The notes: generated from the sequence alone by a model not told the origin. DNA of 64,000 nt from Fusobacterium sp. (GCF_032477075.1 NZ_JAWDXO010000003.1:107757-171756), one strand, 5' to 3'. Positions 54,066 through 63,867 are shown, counted from the first letter of the stretch. Program-made: numbers and translations.

Positions 54066-55095
54066 TTCCAGCACCTTCCTTTCTTGTCAAAGCATATAAT
54101 ATCATTCCATTAGATACTATAATTCTTATTGTTTCTGACATATCTGTCTGGATTATATTATTAACAACTGTAGGTGTCATTGTCAGTATTCCCTGAAACA
54201 AAAATGTTCCTACTATAACATTGACAATAGTAACTTTGTTTACAGATGCTCCCCCTATAAGAATTGCTGCTATAGCAGGGAATGCCATATAAAATGGTGC
54301 AAGATATAATTGTACAAATCCAAAACTTTGCTGATATACTACTATTCCAACTGCTGCAAGTACTGTAGACATAACAACAGATTTTACTCTTATTTTATCT
54401 ATATTGATTCCAGTTGCCTTTGCAAATTTATCATTAGTTCCAACAGCTTTCATTGCATAACCAGTTCTTGATCTGAAAAATACCCACATTCCAAAAGCCA
54501 ATATAGCAAAAAATACTATTTCTCCCACTGGAAGCATGTCACTTGGCATATGAAGTACCTTGTCAAGAATTCTATGCCAGTGGCTCTCAACACTGATGGT
54601 TGTACGAAGTCCTTCTCCTCCATAAGCCCAAATCATATCCTGACTTTTAAATGGAAGAACAAGCCACATTATGCACATTACAGCAACAGATGAGAAACCA
54701 ATATATGTAGCAATCATCATCTCTCCACCTTTTACTTTATTAAGAATATGTCCATATAGCCATCCAAATAAAACAGCAAAGGGTATTGATATTATTATTG
54801 CTCCAATAAAACCTGCAAATCCGCTAAGCCCAATCTCTATACTTATTACTGCTCCCAAAAGTCCTGCTTCTACTCCAAGAGGCATTCCAAAATTCAATCC
54901 TGTTCCAGACTGTATCATTGGTACAAGAGATAAAACCAATATAGCGTTCATTCCAAATCGTACTAATGTATCTCCTAAAGCTGATTTTAAATTTATTCCT
55001 ATAAAGGGAGAAACTATATACATAGACAAGAGAAACAGAGTTATTATTATCCTAGGCCACCCTGCATTCTTCAGCAGAGTCTTTATCTTATTCAT
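54055..55095 (-). CDS. BMP/sugar-type ABC transporter permease, first subunit
   Basis: A 346-aa polytopic protein of the same family as the next gene: LNFGMPLGVEAGLLGAVISIE, KAVGTNDKFAKATGINIDKIR (the ATPase contact loop), and AAILIGGASVNKVTIVNV. It overlaps the ATPase gene by 8 bp. The pair resembles YufP/YufQ-type nucleoside permeases, but the binding protein is of another family, so the substrate is open. Confidence 0.9.
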   Translation of the reverse strand: MNKIKTLLKNAGWPRIIITLFLLSMYIVSPFIGINLKSALGDTLVRFGMNAILVLSLVPMIQSGTGLNFGMPLGVEAGLLGAVISIEIGLSGFAGFIGAIIISIPFAVLFGWLYGHILNKVKGGEMMIATYIGFSSVAVMCIMWLVLPFKSQDMIWAYGGEGLRTTISVESHWHRILDKVLHMPSDMLPVGEIVFFAILAFGMWVFFRSRTGYAMKAVGTNDKFAKATGINIDKIRVKSVVMSTVLAAVGIVVYQQSFGFVQLYLAPFYMAFPAIAAILIGGASVNKVTIVNVIVGTFLFQGILTMTPTVVNNIIQTDMSETIRIIVSNGMILYALTRKEGAGSGK

Positions 55096-56683
55096 TGTTT
55101 CCCTCCTTTGATACTCCTACCATCATCTTACCAAATTCTAATATATCTGCTGTAGGTGGTAGTATCCCTGCAACTTTTCCTTCATTTATTATTGCAATTC
55201 TATCACATATACTTCTCAATTCTTCTATTTCAGAAGATGTTATTACTACAGTTGTTCCCCTTGTAGAATTATATTCTTTCAAAGTATCTAAAACTAATTT
55301 TTTAGCTCCTACATCTATTCCTCTTGTAGGCTCAGAAACAAACAGAACTTCTGGATTCATAGTAAAAGCTTTAGCCAAACATACTTTCTGTTGATTTCCT
55401 CCACTTAATTCCTGAACTTTCTGTTTTTCACTCATACATCTTATTTCCAATTTTTTTATATAGTCCTGAGCATTTTCCTTCATTGCTTCTTCATTAACAA
55501 GACTGACTAAACCTCCAAATCTTTTTTTGAAAAACTTTCTTTGTATCTGCATAGCTGGATAGGCTATATTTTCTTCAATAGAGCTTTCAAGAAGTAATCC
55601 TACTCCCTTTCTATCTTCTGAAACAAAAAATATTCCCTTTTCTAATGTATTATTAGGATCATTTAATTTTATATCTTGTTCTTTAAAAATTACTTTTCCA
55701 CTTGCATCATATAATCCCATTATTCCATTTGCAATTCCTATTTTACCCTGACCAGCCATACCTCCCAGTCCTAAAATTTCCCCTTTTTTTATGTCCAAAT
55801 TTAATCCTTTTACCATTTCTCCTGGCATATCTACCCAGAAATTCTTCATAGAGATAATAACTTCTTTATTTTCATCCAGAGTCTCTGTTTTTTCTTCAGA
55901 CTCTCCCATTTTTCTTCCTATCATCCATTCTGTTATCTGATTCATATCAGTATCTTTTGTATTTACAGTATTAATTAAAAGTCCATCTCTCAAAACCACT
56001 ACCGTATCACATACATCCATTATTTCATCCAACCTATGAGTAATAAATATTATAGATATCCCTTTTTCAGATAGTCTTCTCATCGTTTCAAGCAATACTT
56101 TTGCCTCTTCTTCAGTTAAAACAGCAGTAGGTTCATCCAAAACTAAAAGCTTTGTTTTCTCTCTCTCAATCTCACGAGCTATTTCTGTAAATTGTTTATG
56201 AGCTACTGGCATCTCATTAATAATGATATTAGGATCTATCTCTATACCCAGTTGAGAAATAGCGTTATCAGCTCTCTCTTCTATATTTTTTGAATCTATT
56301 CTCCTTATTCTTTTACCAAAAAGATTTTCTAAAAAACTATTAGCAGTAGATTCTCTATTTAAAACGATATTTTCATTAGCCTTAAAACCAGGTATTAAAG
56401 AAAATTCCTGATGAACCATTCCTATTCCAACAGCAAGAGCATCAAATGGAGATTTGAAATTTGTTTCTTCTCCATTAAAAATTATTTTTCCTCCATACCC
56501 TCCTGTTTCAGAAATAACTGGCATACCAAAAATAGCCTTCATCAAAGTTGATTTTCCAGCTCCATTCTCTCCTACCAGCCCTACTATTTCACCAGGTTTA
56601 ACCTCCAAATTTATATCTTTTAATACTATATTTTCTCCAAAAGACTTTGAAAGTCCCTCTATTTTCAATAATACATTATCCAC
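55088..56683 (-). CDS. BMP/sugar-type ABC transporter ATPase (double cassette)
   Basis: A 531-aa fused double ABC ATPase. The first Walker A is GENGAGKST, with Walker B LLVLDEPTAVLTEEE; the second half has a degenerate loop (GMAGQGKIG) and signature LSGGNQQKVCLAKA. Start GTG 56683 follows ggggtg at 5 bp. It powers the two permeases downstream. A strong GC-rich hairpin precedes it, separating it from the binding-protein gene. Confidence 0.93.
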   Translation of the reverse strand: MDNVLLKIEGLSKSFGENIVLKDINLEVKPGEIVGLVGENGAGKSTLMKAIFGMPVISETGGYGGKIIFNGEETNFKSPFDALAVGIGMVHQEFSLIPGFKANENIVLNRESTANSFLENLFGKRIRRIDSKNIEERADNAISQLGIEIDPNIIINEMPVAHKQFTEIAREIEREKTKLLVLDEPTAVLTEEEAKVLLETMRRLSEKGISIIFITHRLDEIMDVCDTVVVLRDGLLINTVNTKDTDMNQITEWMIGRKMGESEEKTETLDENKEVIISMKNFWVDMPGEMVKGLNLDIKKGEILGLGGMAGQGKIGIANGIMGLYDASGKVIFKEQDIKLNDPNNTLEKGIFFVSEDRKGVGLLLESSIEENIAYPAMQIQRKFFKKRFGGLVSLVNEEAMKENAQDYIKKLEIRCMSEKQKVQELSGGNQQKVCLAKAFTMNPEVLFVSEPTRGIDVGAKKLVLDTLKEYNSTRGTTVVITSSEIEELRSICDRIAIINEGKVAGILPPTADILEFGKMMVGVSKEGNNE

Positions 56684-56704
56684 ATTTTCACCCCTTGAAA
56701 ATTA

Positions 56705-56728
56705 AAGGAGGGGGATTACCCCTCCCTT
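56705..56728 (-). terminator. intercistronic hairpin (attenuator) after the DUF3798-type binding protein
   Basis: GGAGGGG (56707-56713) with CCCCTCC (56719-56725), extended by AA/TT with one bulge, directly after the binding-protein stop. On the minus strand CTTTAATTTTC follows. It has the same place and probable role as 14300-14321 in the sugar operon. Confidence 0.7.
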
Positions 56729-56729
56729 A

Positions 56730-57911
56730 TTATTTTATTTTAAAATATTTTTCAGGAACAGTCTCATTGGTCATGTTCATGTAACCTTTCCCTAAAACAT
56801 AAGTGTCTTGATATAATAAGTAGAAATTATCTTTTTCCACTCCATTGACATCTGTATAGTTACTTCCATTCCATCCAGCACCAGGAGTAAATCTCTTCAA
56901 TGAATCCATAATAGAGTCAAAGTCATTAGCATCTACATCTTTTTCTACAACAGCTCTTGCATGCTCTCCTAAAGCGATAACAGAAATAAAGTTATATGAG
57001 AAAGCCCATGTTCCCATTCTTCCAGCTCCACCTTTTTCCACTACAGTATCTTCAACTTTCTTTAATATTTTTGGCCAGTTTCCTTTTTCATCTTCAGAGA
57101 ATTTTATCCCTAAAGCTCCAGGATATCCCATTGTAGGAGATGGTAAATCTGCTTCTACAAAATATCCTCCAACTTCAGCTACTCTTTTTAACAATGGTTC
57201 AGTATGAGCATCATTTGTTGCAAAGAATGCTGTCTCTTTACCATATTTTTCCAACCAGTTAGGTACTTGTTCTAATATATATTGTTGAGCTCCTGCTACT
57301 CCAACATCACTTACTGGGTCTGGAGCAGACATATCAATAAATTCCATCCCAAGATCTTTTGCTGTTTCTGCCATTATATTTCTTCTTCTTGATAATAATT
57401 CATAACTTAAATGTCTTGGAAAAGATATATGCATAAATTTAGTGGCTCCCATTTCTTTAGCAGCCTTTACAATCAAATATCCTCTTGCTACATTGTCTGG
57501 ATTAGTTACTAAATCAGCTGCATCACTGATTATTTCTGGATCTTCATGTGGGGCATTTGCTATCAATAATATATCAGGTCTTTTTTCTCTTATTCTTCTA
57601 AAAGCTTCAACTGTACCTGGAATAGCTTCTGCTACTAATACAACTTTCATCTTAGGATCATCTGCTAATCCTACCATTTGAGAAATAGTAGTTTCCATCT
57701 CCTGCATAAAGTTATCTGGATAAGTAACATGAGTAACCATTCCACCTTTGTCACTTGCTCCATACATTTTCACTAGTTCTTCTGCACCACGAAGGCTATC
57801 TTCTGACTGAGATACTGTTCCACTTACCACTCCAATATGATAATCTGCTTCTGCAGCAAAACTGAACAATGAAAATAAAAACATAAAAAATCCAACAACA
57901 TATTTTTTCAT
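56730..57911 (-). CDS. periplasmic binding protein, DUF3798-like
   Basis: A 393-aa protein with a signal peptide (MKKYVVGFFMFLFSLFSFAA) and no lipobox. The mature part is a type I periplasmic binding fold: YHIGVVSGTVSQSEDSLRGAE, MKVVLVAEAIPGTVEAF, IAVIG-like strands replaced by FFATNDAHTEPLLKR. I read it as the DUF3798 family, whose ligand is not known to me. It is first in the operon with ATPase, two permeases and a small membrane protein. gggggaa precedes the ATG. Confidence 0.87.
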   Translation of the reverse strand: MKKYVVGFFMFLFSLFSFAAEADYHIGVVSGTVSQSEDSLRGAEELVKMYGASDKGGMVTHVTYPDNFMQEMETTISQMVGLADDPKMKVVLVAEAIPGTVEAFRRIREKRPDILLIANAPHEDPEIISDAADLVTNPDNVARGYLIVKAAKEMGATKFMHISFPRHLSYELLSRRRNIMAETAKDLGMEFIDMSAPDPVSDVGVAGAQQYILEQVPNWLEKYGKETAFFATNDAHTEPLLKRVAEVGGYFVEADLPSPTMGYPGALGIKFSEDEKGNWPKILKKVEDTVVEKGGAGRMGTWAFSYNFISVIALGEHARAVVEKDVDANDFDSIMDSLKRFTPGAGWNGSNYTDVNGVEKDNFYLLYQDTYVLGKGYMNMTNETVPEKYFKIK

Positions 57912-57950
57912 AAGTTCCCCCTTATAATTTTATTATATTCTTTATAATTT

Positions 57951-58000
57951 CTGTACTCAATTATGTACACACAACAAAAAGTACCATTATTTAAGTACAG
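57951..58000 (-). promoter_or_regulatory. inverted repeat upstream of the DUF3798-type operon
   Basis: CTGTACTCAA (57951-57960) and TTAAGTACAG (57991-58000) are inverted copies with one mismatch, and two more GTAC steps lie between them. The block lies 40-90 bp upstream of the binding-protein ATG, so it is a candidate operator or leader hairpin. The rest of 57912-58227 is AT-rich without recognisable features. Confidence 0.4.
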
Positions 58001-58227
58001 AGGTTACAAAACTTTCTGATATTGTTAGGATTATACTCCTTTAAATAATGTATGTCAACCATTATTTTCTCTAATCAGAAATTTCTTTTCATTTTTTTGT
58101 TTTTTAAAAAATTATCATTCAAGATTTTAAGGTATTTTCTTTATATATTTATACTCGAATTAATATTTCATATTTTTTTATTTGTACGATTTATAAATTT
58201 TCTTTTTTATTAATTTAATAAAAAAAA

Positions 58228-58253
58228 ATCTGGTATTATTTTAAATACCAGAT
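58228..58253 (-). terminator. terminator of the 72-aa gene
   Basis: ATCTGGTATT (58228-58237) with AATACCAGAT (58244-58253), followed on the minus strand by TTTTTTTATTA. Confidence 0.88.
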
Positions 58254-58266
58254 CTAAATTATAAAA

Positions 58267-58485
58267 TTATTTGCTTATTCCTAACCTTTTATTAAAAAAT
58301 GAATCTTTTATTTCAGTATATTTATCTTTCTTTACTGCTTCAATCTTTTCTTCAATTTTCTTATATATATAGCATATAATATCTGAATTAGTTATTTCAT
58401 GATAATTATTTTTGTCCTTTTCATTTTTTATATAAGGTTTCTCATACATTTCAAATATAATATCTAAATTAGTCATTTCTTTCAT
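58267..58485 (-). CDS. small hypothetical protein
   Basis: A 72-aa soluble, highly charged protein that I do not recognise; it looks helical, with two similar segments (MTNLDIIFEMYEKPYI and ITNSDIICYIYKKIEEK), possibly an internal duplication. It is supported as a gene by aggagg 7 bases before the ATG, a promoter-like TTTACA-N17-TATTAT about 100 bp upstream, and a strong terminator. Confidence 0.65.
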   Translation of the reverse strand: MKEMTNLDIIFEMYEKPYIKNEKDKNNYHEITNSDIICYIYKKIEEKIEAVKKDKYTEIKDSFFNKRLGISK

Positions 58486-58672
58486 ACTTATCCTCCTATA
58501 TTAATTAAAAACACTCTTAAAATTGGGCCAAAAATCTAAAAATATAGTTTTAAAACTTTTTCTTTCTATGTTTATATAATATTAAAAATTAATAAAAGTG
58601 TAAAACCATATTTTAGACATATCTTAACAAGTATAAACTTGTATCCCTTTCTTTTTTTATAATTTTTATAAA

Positions 58673-58703
58673 AAAAGGGCTCAATTTTATTGAACTCCCT
58701 TTT
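58673..58703 (-). terminator. terminator of the ribonucleotide reductase operon
   Basis: AAAAGGG (58673-58679) with CCCTTTT (58697-58703) and an inner stem with one bulge; on the minus strand TTTTTTTATAAA follows. It lies 17 bp after the beta-subunit stop. Confidence 0.83.
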
Positions 58704-58720
58704 ATCTAAAAATTATTTTC

Positions 58721-59782
58721 TTATATTTCATCCCAACCATCAACAGATGAACTCATGTTATAACTTGTTACTGTTCCTTCAAAGAAATTTGCTTTTACAT
58801 TACCTTCTCCTTCTGTATCTGCAAATTTTGTAAGATGTTTATATGGATTTTTATTAAATCCATCATATATTGGTTTTAAACCAATACTTCTCAATCTCTC
58901 ATTAGCCAGCCATTTTGTATATTGTTCTGTTGTTTCTTCTGTTATCCCAAGAATTTGATTCCCTATTATATGGTTAGTCCAATTTATTTCCTGTTCTACT
59001 GCTTTTCTAAACATATCATAAATTTCTTCATCATTGAAAAAACCTGGATTTTCACTTTTTATTTCTTTCAATAAATGTTGAAAGATAACAACATGTGATA
59101 ATTCATCTCTATTTATAAGCCTTATTATATCAGATGTTCCCATCATTCTATTTCTGCTTGCCAAGAGATAGAAAAAATTAAACCCATTATAAAAATATAT
59201 TGCTTCTAAAAGATAGTCAGCTATAATAACTTTAGAAAAATTTTCATCATTTGGATTTTCTAAAAATCTTTGATACATTTCAGCAATATATTTATTTCTT
59301 TCAAACAGTATTTTATCCTCTCTCCATTTATCATATATAGAATTTCTTATTTCTTTTGGAAGAATAGATTCTATTATATACTGATAAGACTGTGAGTGTA
59401 TTGCCTCTTGAAATGTCTGAATGGAAAGTATCAGATTTATTTCTGGAGCAGTTATATAATCACATACATTTGGAATATTATTAGTCTGAATACTATCAAG
59501 AAATATTAAAAATGATAAAATTCCATCATAGGCTTCTTTCTCCTGATCTGTCAAATTTTTATAATCATTCTTATCTTGTGTCAAATCTATTTTTTCTGGT
59601 ATCCAAAAGTTTCCCATCATTGTTCTGTAAAGTTGATTAGCCCACTGATACTTAACATTATTTAAATTAAATATATTTGTACTGTCACCTTTTATTACTT
59701 TTCTCTTAGATAAAGAATCATCTCCCAGAGGATTAAAAAGTTTTTTTCTATCCACTGCAGCTTTCACACTCCTCTTTTTCAT
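58721..59782 (-). CDS. nrdB: class I ribonucleotide reductase beta subunit
   Basis: A 353-aa R2 protein. The di-metal ligands are visible: Asp in FLDSIQTNN, Glu and His in FQEAIHSQSY, Glu in LLEAIYFYNG, Glu and His in RDELSHVVIF. The tyrosine in HSQSYQY matches the radical tyrosine of E. coli R2. The C-terminal tail holds the alpha-binding peptide. The ATG at 59782 overlaps the alpha gene by 35 bp and has no good site; GTG at 59755 is an alternative. It makes the radical used by the alpha subunit for dNTP synthesis. Confidence 0.92.
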   Translation of the reverse strand: MKKRSVKAAVDRKKLFNPLGDDSLSKRKVIKGDSTNIFNLNNVKYQWANQLYRTMMGNFWIPEKIDLTQDKNDYKNLTDQEKEAYDGILSFLIFLDSIQTNNIPNVCDYITAPEINLILSIQTFQEAIHSQSYQYIIESILPKEIRNSIYDKWREDKILFERNKYIAEMYQRFLENPNDENFSKVIIADYLLEAIYFYNGFNFFYLLASRNRMMGTSDIIRLINRDELSHVVIFQHLLKEIKSENPGFFNDEEIYDMFRKAVEQEINWTNHIIGNQILGITEETTEQYTKWLANERLRSIGLKPIYDGFNKNPYKHLTKFADTEGEGNVKANFFEGTVTSYNMSSSVDGWDEI

Positions 59783-61994
59783 TTATTATATTAGTATTTT
59801 TTTGAATTGTTCTTATATAATATACTGATTTACAACCATTTTTCCATGCTGTCATAAAAGTATTATAAATATCTTTTGCTCTTATATTTTTATTTAAATC
59901 AAAAATCAGTTCCATTGAAACTCCCTGAGTAGTCCATTTTCCTATCTTACTCATTATTTCTACATATACCTGTGGGTTTACATTTTTAAATTCTGGATAG
60001 AACCATGCCCTGTCTTTCAAATATTTTACTACTCTTGGCACTGCTCCTTTCTGATTTTTCTCTATATAAAATCTTGAAAATGTAGGATTGACAGATGCTG
60101 TTGTTCCCATAAGAAGTGATGTAGAAGTATTAGGAGCTATTGCAGTAAGTTCTCCATTACGTATTCCATATTTTCTTACTAACTCAAATACTTCATTCCA
60201 TTTATCTGTATATTTGGAATTTGCCATATACCAGTCTTTATTTTTTTGAAAAAATAAACCTTTATCCCACAATGACCCTTTAAACATTGGATATTGTCCT
60301 CTATTTTTAGCCAATAATGCTGAGGATTTTATACTGTATAAAGCAATCTCTTCAAATAATTCATCTATATCATTCATTGATTCATCATAAATCATAAATT
60401 CTCTTGCTAAATAATCTGCCAGTCCCATACTTCCTACTCCTATAGTTCTGTATGCAATATTATGTCTGTCTGATTCTTTTATTGGTGTTTTTGTTAAGTC
60501 TATTGTATTATCAAGTATTCTTACAGCTATATCAACTATGTCCTCAAGTTCCTCTCTCATTATTTCTGCTAGATTTAATGAAACTAAATTACATGTATGA
60601 ACCTCTCCAAGTTTTACATTTCTTACTCCATTTTCTTCAACAACCTTTTCCGTAAAATCTCTGCTTGGAGAAAAATTAGAGAAACTTTCCATACATAGGT
60701 TCCCATTTCCTATCATTCCCTTATGACTATTATGATTCATTAGGTTTGCTCTATCTTTAAAAAATATATATGGCATTCCTGTTTCTAATTGTACTTTCAT
60801 TATTTCTTTAAATAATTCTCTGGCTTTTATTACTTTTTTCAATTCTAAAGAGTCATCTTTTTCTAAAGATATATAAATTTCTTCAAATTTTCTTCCATAG
60901 AGTTCACAGAGTTCAACTCCATATTTTCTACGCACCTCATATGGATCTACCAATGTCCATTCTAAATCATTTTCTACTCTTTCCATAAATAAATCAGACA
61001 GAACAACCTGAGGATATATATCATAAGCTTTCCCTCTCTGATCTCCATTTTCTGTCTGAAGTTCTAAAAATAACTCAATATCTAAATGCCATGAATCTAA
61101 TGCTACTGTTACTGCTCCTGCTCTTCTTCCCTGCTGATTTACAGCTACAGCTGTATCATTCACTATTTTTATCCATGGAACTATTCCACCACTTGCATTA
61201 TAATATCCATTTACCATAGAATCTTTTGCTCTTATTCTTGAAACATTTAACCCTACTCCTCCTCCACTTTTGCTTATTTTGGCAATAGTATCTATATTAT
61301 AGAAAATAGATTCTATATTATCATCCATTGCAGTAATAAAACATGATGATAAATTTCCTTTTGGTATTCTTAAATTTGCCAAAATAGGAGTAGCTAAAGA
61401 TATTTTTTTCAATGATAAAGCATTATAAAATCTTTTGGCTACTGACACTTTATTCTCTTCATTTATAGCTAGCAGCATAGCTATACACATAAATACTTCC
61501 TGTGGCAGTTCATAAATATTTCCCTTATATTTCAAAAGATATCTATTTACAAACATATTAGCTCCAGCATAGTCATACATCATATCTCTTGATGTATCAA
61601 TAACTTTTTCCAGTTCTTTAATTTCATCCTCTGTATATTCCTGAAGCCTGTTATCATATATTCTATTTTCTGTAAGAGTTTTTACTGTTTTATAAAACTC
61701 TCCATATGAAAATCCTCTTTTATGAAAAACTTCTCTTTCTGTTTCCATCATAAGAAGCCTTCCTGCAACATATGTCCAATCACTTTCTTCAAAACTCGTC
61801 ATGGCAACTGCTTGATTTATAAGAGACTCCTGTATTTTTTTTGTTGTTATATTTTCTTGGTATATTGAATCTATATAGCTTTCCAATTCAATCATATTGA
61901 CTTCAAGTCCTTCACAAGCTCTTATAAGCTTCTCTCTAATTTTTATTATATCTAAGTTTTCTTTTATTCCTGCTCTATTTATAACTTCTCTCAT
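59748..61994 (-). CDS. nrdA: class I ribonucleotide reductase alpha subunit
   Basis: A 748-aa R1 protein. It has an N-terminal ATP-cone (INRAGIKENLDIIKIREKL), active-site cysteines in NLSSCFI and HTCNLVSLNL, the NGNLCMES motif with the thiyl cysteine and glutamate, and a C-terminal CESC pair that shuttles electrons from the redoxin. It reduces ribonucleoside diphosphates. The start overlaps the redoxin stop by one base (TAATG). The ATP-cone suggests dATP feedback. Confidence 0.95.
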   Translation of the reverse strand: MREVINRAGIKENLDIIKIREKLIRACEGLEVNMIELESYIDSIYQENITTKKIQESLINQAVAMTSFEESDWTYVAGRLLMMETEREVFHKRGFSYGEFYKTVKTLTENRIYDNRLQEYTEDEIKELEKVIDTSRDMMYDYAGANMFVNRYLLKYKGNIYELPQEVFMCIAMLLAINEENKVSVAKRFYNALSLKKISLATPILANLRIPKGNLSSCFITAMDDNIESIFYNIDTIAKISKSGGGVGLNVSRIRAKDSMVNGYYNASGGIVPWIKIVNDTAVAVNQQGRRAGAVTVALDSWHLDIELFLELQTENGDQRGKAYDIYPQVVLSDLFMERVENDLEWTLVDPYEVRRKYGVELCELYGRKFEEIYISLEKDDSLELKKVIKARELFKEIMKVQLETGMPYIFFKDRANLMNHNSHKGMIGNGNLCMESFSNFSPSRDFTEKVVEENGVRNVKLGEVHTCNLVSLNLAEIMREELEDIVDIAVRILDNTIDLTKTPIKESDRHNIAYRTIGVGSMGLADYLAREFMIYDESMNDIDELFEEIALYSIKSSALLAKNRGQYPMFKGSLWDKGLFFQKNKDWYMANSKYTDKWNEVFELVRKYGIRNGELTAIAPNTSTSLLMGTTASVNPTFSRFYIEKNQKGAVPRVVKYLKDRAWFYPEFKNVNPQVYVEIMSKIGKWTTQGVSMELIFDLNKNIRAKDIYNTFMTAWKNGCKSVYYIRTIQKNTNIINEKEECESCSG

Positions 61995-62197
61995 TATATA
62001 ACCTCTAAAAATTTTTCCATTGGATAATATTTTCCATCTTTTTCAATAACTGGAGCACTCATAATTCTATTTTTACTAGCTATAGTCATTAAAGTTTTTA
62101 AATCCTGAATATATTTATACTCAATCCCTTTATTATCTAATGTCTTTTTTAATGATTCGCATTTACTGCATCCTTCTTTTCCAAATACTGTTATCAT
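61994..62197 (-). CDS. nrdH: glutaredoxin/NrdH-like redoxin
   Basis: A 67-aa thioredoxin-fold protein with the active site CSKC (GKEGCSKCESLKK) and the cis-proline in MSAPVIEK. It is the electron donor for the ribonucleotide reductase encoded just downstream (TAATG coupling). The length is typical of NrdH but the active site differs from the usual CVQC, so the gene symbol is by context. Confidence 0.85.
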   Translation of the reverse strand: MITVFGKEGCSKCESLKKTLDNKGIEYKYIQDLKTLMTIASKNRIMSAPVIEKDGKYYPMEKFLEVI

Positions 62198-62226
62198 TAT
62201 TTTCCTCCTAAGTTCAATATATCATT

Positions 62227-62272
62227 TTACTATATATTGTGAATATATAAAACAAAACACAACATATGGTAA
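62227..62272 (-). promoter_or_regulatory. two NrdR-box-like sites upstream of the nrd operon
   Basis: Compared with the consensus acaCwATATATwGtgt-type box, 62227-62242 (core ACTATATATTGTG) matches at about 13 of 16 positions and 62257-62272 (ACACAACATATGGT) at about 12. The centres are 30 bp apart, close to three helix turns, the usual spacing for NrdR pairs. They lie 30-75 bp upstream of the redoxin ATG. From 62273 to 62555 nothing else is recognisable. Confidence 0.6.
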
Positions 62273-62555
62273 TATTATTACATATATTCTTTATTTTTTC
62301 AATTACTTTATTTATTTTCTATGTTAAATTATTCAACAGCAACAATAAAATTCCTGTCAACTAAGGTAAATTTAATTAAAAAATTTAACTTTTAATATCA
62401 ATTAAAATCCTTTTATATAGTAACAATAATATGAATAATTTAAACTAATACAAATTTTTTCAATCTCATTATTTATAATCTTGAAAATTAATTTTTAAGA
62501 CAAAAAGGTATTTTTTATCCTGCACTTTAAATTCTTCCTAAAAGAATCTACATAT

Positions 62556-62593
62556 AAAAAGCACTAAAGAATAAAACTTCCTTAGTGCTTTTT
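62556..62593 (-). terminator. terminator of the Fe-ADH gene
   Basis: A perfect 12-bp stem, AAAAAGCACTAA (62556-62567) with TTAGTGCTTTTT (62582-62593), loop of 14; A and T runs allow use in both directions. Confidence 0.87.
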
Positions 62594-62626
62594 ACTTTGT
62601 TTATTTATTTGGTGGAAAGATTTTTA

Positions 62627-63769
62627 TTAAGATATTTTTTTAAATAACTCTACAAGCTTTTCTTTAGTGAAATATACTGGATTTGCTCCAGCACAAGCGT
62701 CTTTCATAGCATTCTCAGCCAATAATTCAAAATCTGGATTATTTACACCTACATCTTTTAATGATTTTGGTATTCCTACTTCTTCAGATAACGCTTTTAT
62801 TCTTCCAATTACATAATCCACACACTCTTTATCAGTCTTATCAGTTACATTATAACCTATAGTTTTAGCTATTATTCTGAATTTTTCAGGAGCATGTTTT
62901 GCATTTTCTTCTTCTACTATTGGAAGAAGCATAGCATTGCAAACTCCATGAGGAAGGTCATATAGTCCTCCAAGTTGATGTGCCATTGCATGTACATTTC
63001 CAAGTCCAGCATTGCTGAAAGCTATACCATTCAAGAAGCATGAATAACACATTTGTTCTCTAGCTTCTACATCATCTCCATTTTTTACTGCTCTTGGAAG
63101 ATAATCAAAAATTTCTTTTATAGCATATAGTGCTGTACAATCAGTGACATCCATAGCACCTTTAGCCACTACTGCTTCAATAGCATGTGTTAAAGCATCC
63201 ATCCCTGTTGCTGCTGTAAGAGGAGTAGGCTTGCTCATCATAAGTTCAGGATCATTTACTGTTATTGCAGCTAAAGAATTTGTATCTACCATAATCATTT
63301 TTACATGTCTTTCTTCATCAGTTATTACATAATTAATAGTTACTTCAGCAGATGTTCCAGCTGTAGTAGTTATAGCAACTATAGGAAGTGATTTATTTTT
63401 AGTTTTATTCACTCCTTCATAATCTTTTATATTTCCTCCATTAGTTGCAAGTACAGCAATAGCTTTTCCACAATCTTGAGGTGATCCTCCTCCAATACTT
63501 ACAACAAGGTCACATTTCTCATCAGTTAATATCTTGTATCCATCTTCAACATTTTTTACTGTAGGATTTGGCTTTGGTTCATCATAGACAACAAAGTCTA
63601 CACCAGCCTCTTTTAATATATCGGTAACTTTTTTTATTGTTCCATTCCCCATAAGAAATTTATCACTTACAACTAAAGCTTTTTTACATCCCATTGTTGA
63701 TAATGGTTGCTTAAGTTCAGCAAGACATCCTCTTCCTAATAAGTTAACTGGTGGTATGTAGTAAATCAT
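62627..63769 (-). CDS. iron-dependent alcohol dehydrogenase
   Basis: A 380-aa type III (Fe-ADH) enzyme. The NAD site is VSIGGGSPQDCGKA (about 90-103); metal ligands Asp (GMDALTHAIEA) and the histidines of NVHAMAHQLGGLYDLPHG are present. This pattern fits the 1,3-propanediol dehydrogenase, lactaldehyde reductase and butanol dehydrogenase group. It reduces a small aldehyde to balance fermentation. Monocistronic, with promoter at 63839-63867 and its own terminator. Confidence 0.93.
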   Translation of the reverse strand: MIYYIPPVNLLGRGCLAELKQPLSTMGCKKALVVSDKFLMGNGTIKKVTDILKEAGVDFVVYDEPKPNPTVKNVEDGYKILTDEKCDLVVSIGGGSPQDCGKAIAVLATNGGNIKDYEGVNKTKNKSLPIVAITTTAGTSAEVTINYVITDEERHVKMIMVDTNSLAAITVNDPELMMSKPTPLTAATGMDALTHAIEAVVAKGAMDVTDCTALYAIKEIFDYLPRAVKNGDDVEAREQMCYSCFLNGIAFSNAGLGNVHAMAHQLGGLYDLPHGVCNAMLLPIVEEENAKHAPEKFRIIAKTIGYNVTDKTDKECVDYVIGRIKALSEEVGIPKSLKDVGVNNPDFELLAENAMKDACAGANPVYFTKEKLVELFKKIS

Positions 63770-63792
63770 TTTATCCCCCTTTATATATTTTT

Positions 63793-63867
63793 ATTCGTAT
63801 ATTCGTACATAATTCTTATATACGTATTCATGTTTCAATATTAACATAAAAAAATATAAATTGTCAA
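63793..63867 (-). promoter_or_regulatory. Fe-ADH promoter with possible operator repeats
   Basis: On the minus strand, -35 TTGACA (63862-63867) and -10 TTAATA (63839-63844) have a 17-bp spacer. In the 5' leader, ATTCGTA is repeated at 63793-63799 and 63801-63807, and a palindrome ATACGTAT lies at 63820-63827; these may bind a regulator. Confidence 0.6.
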
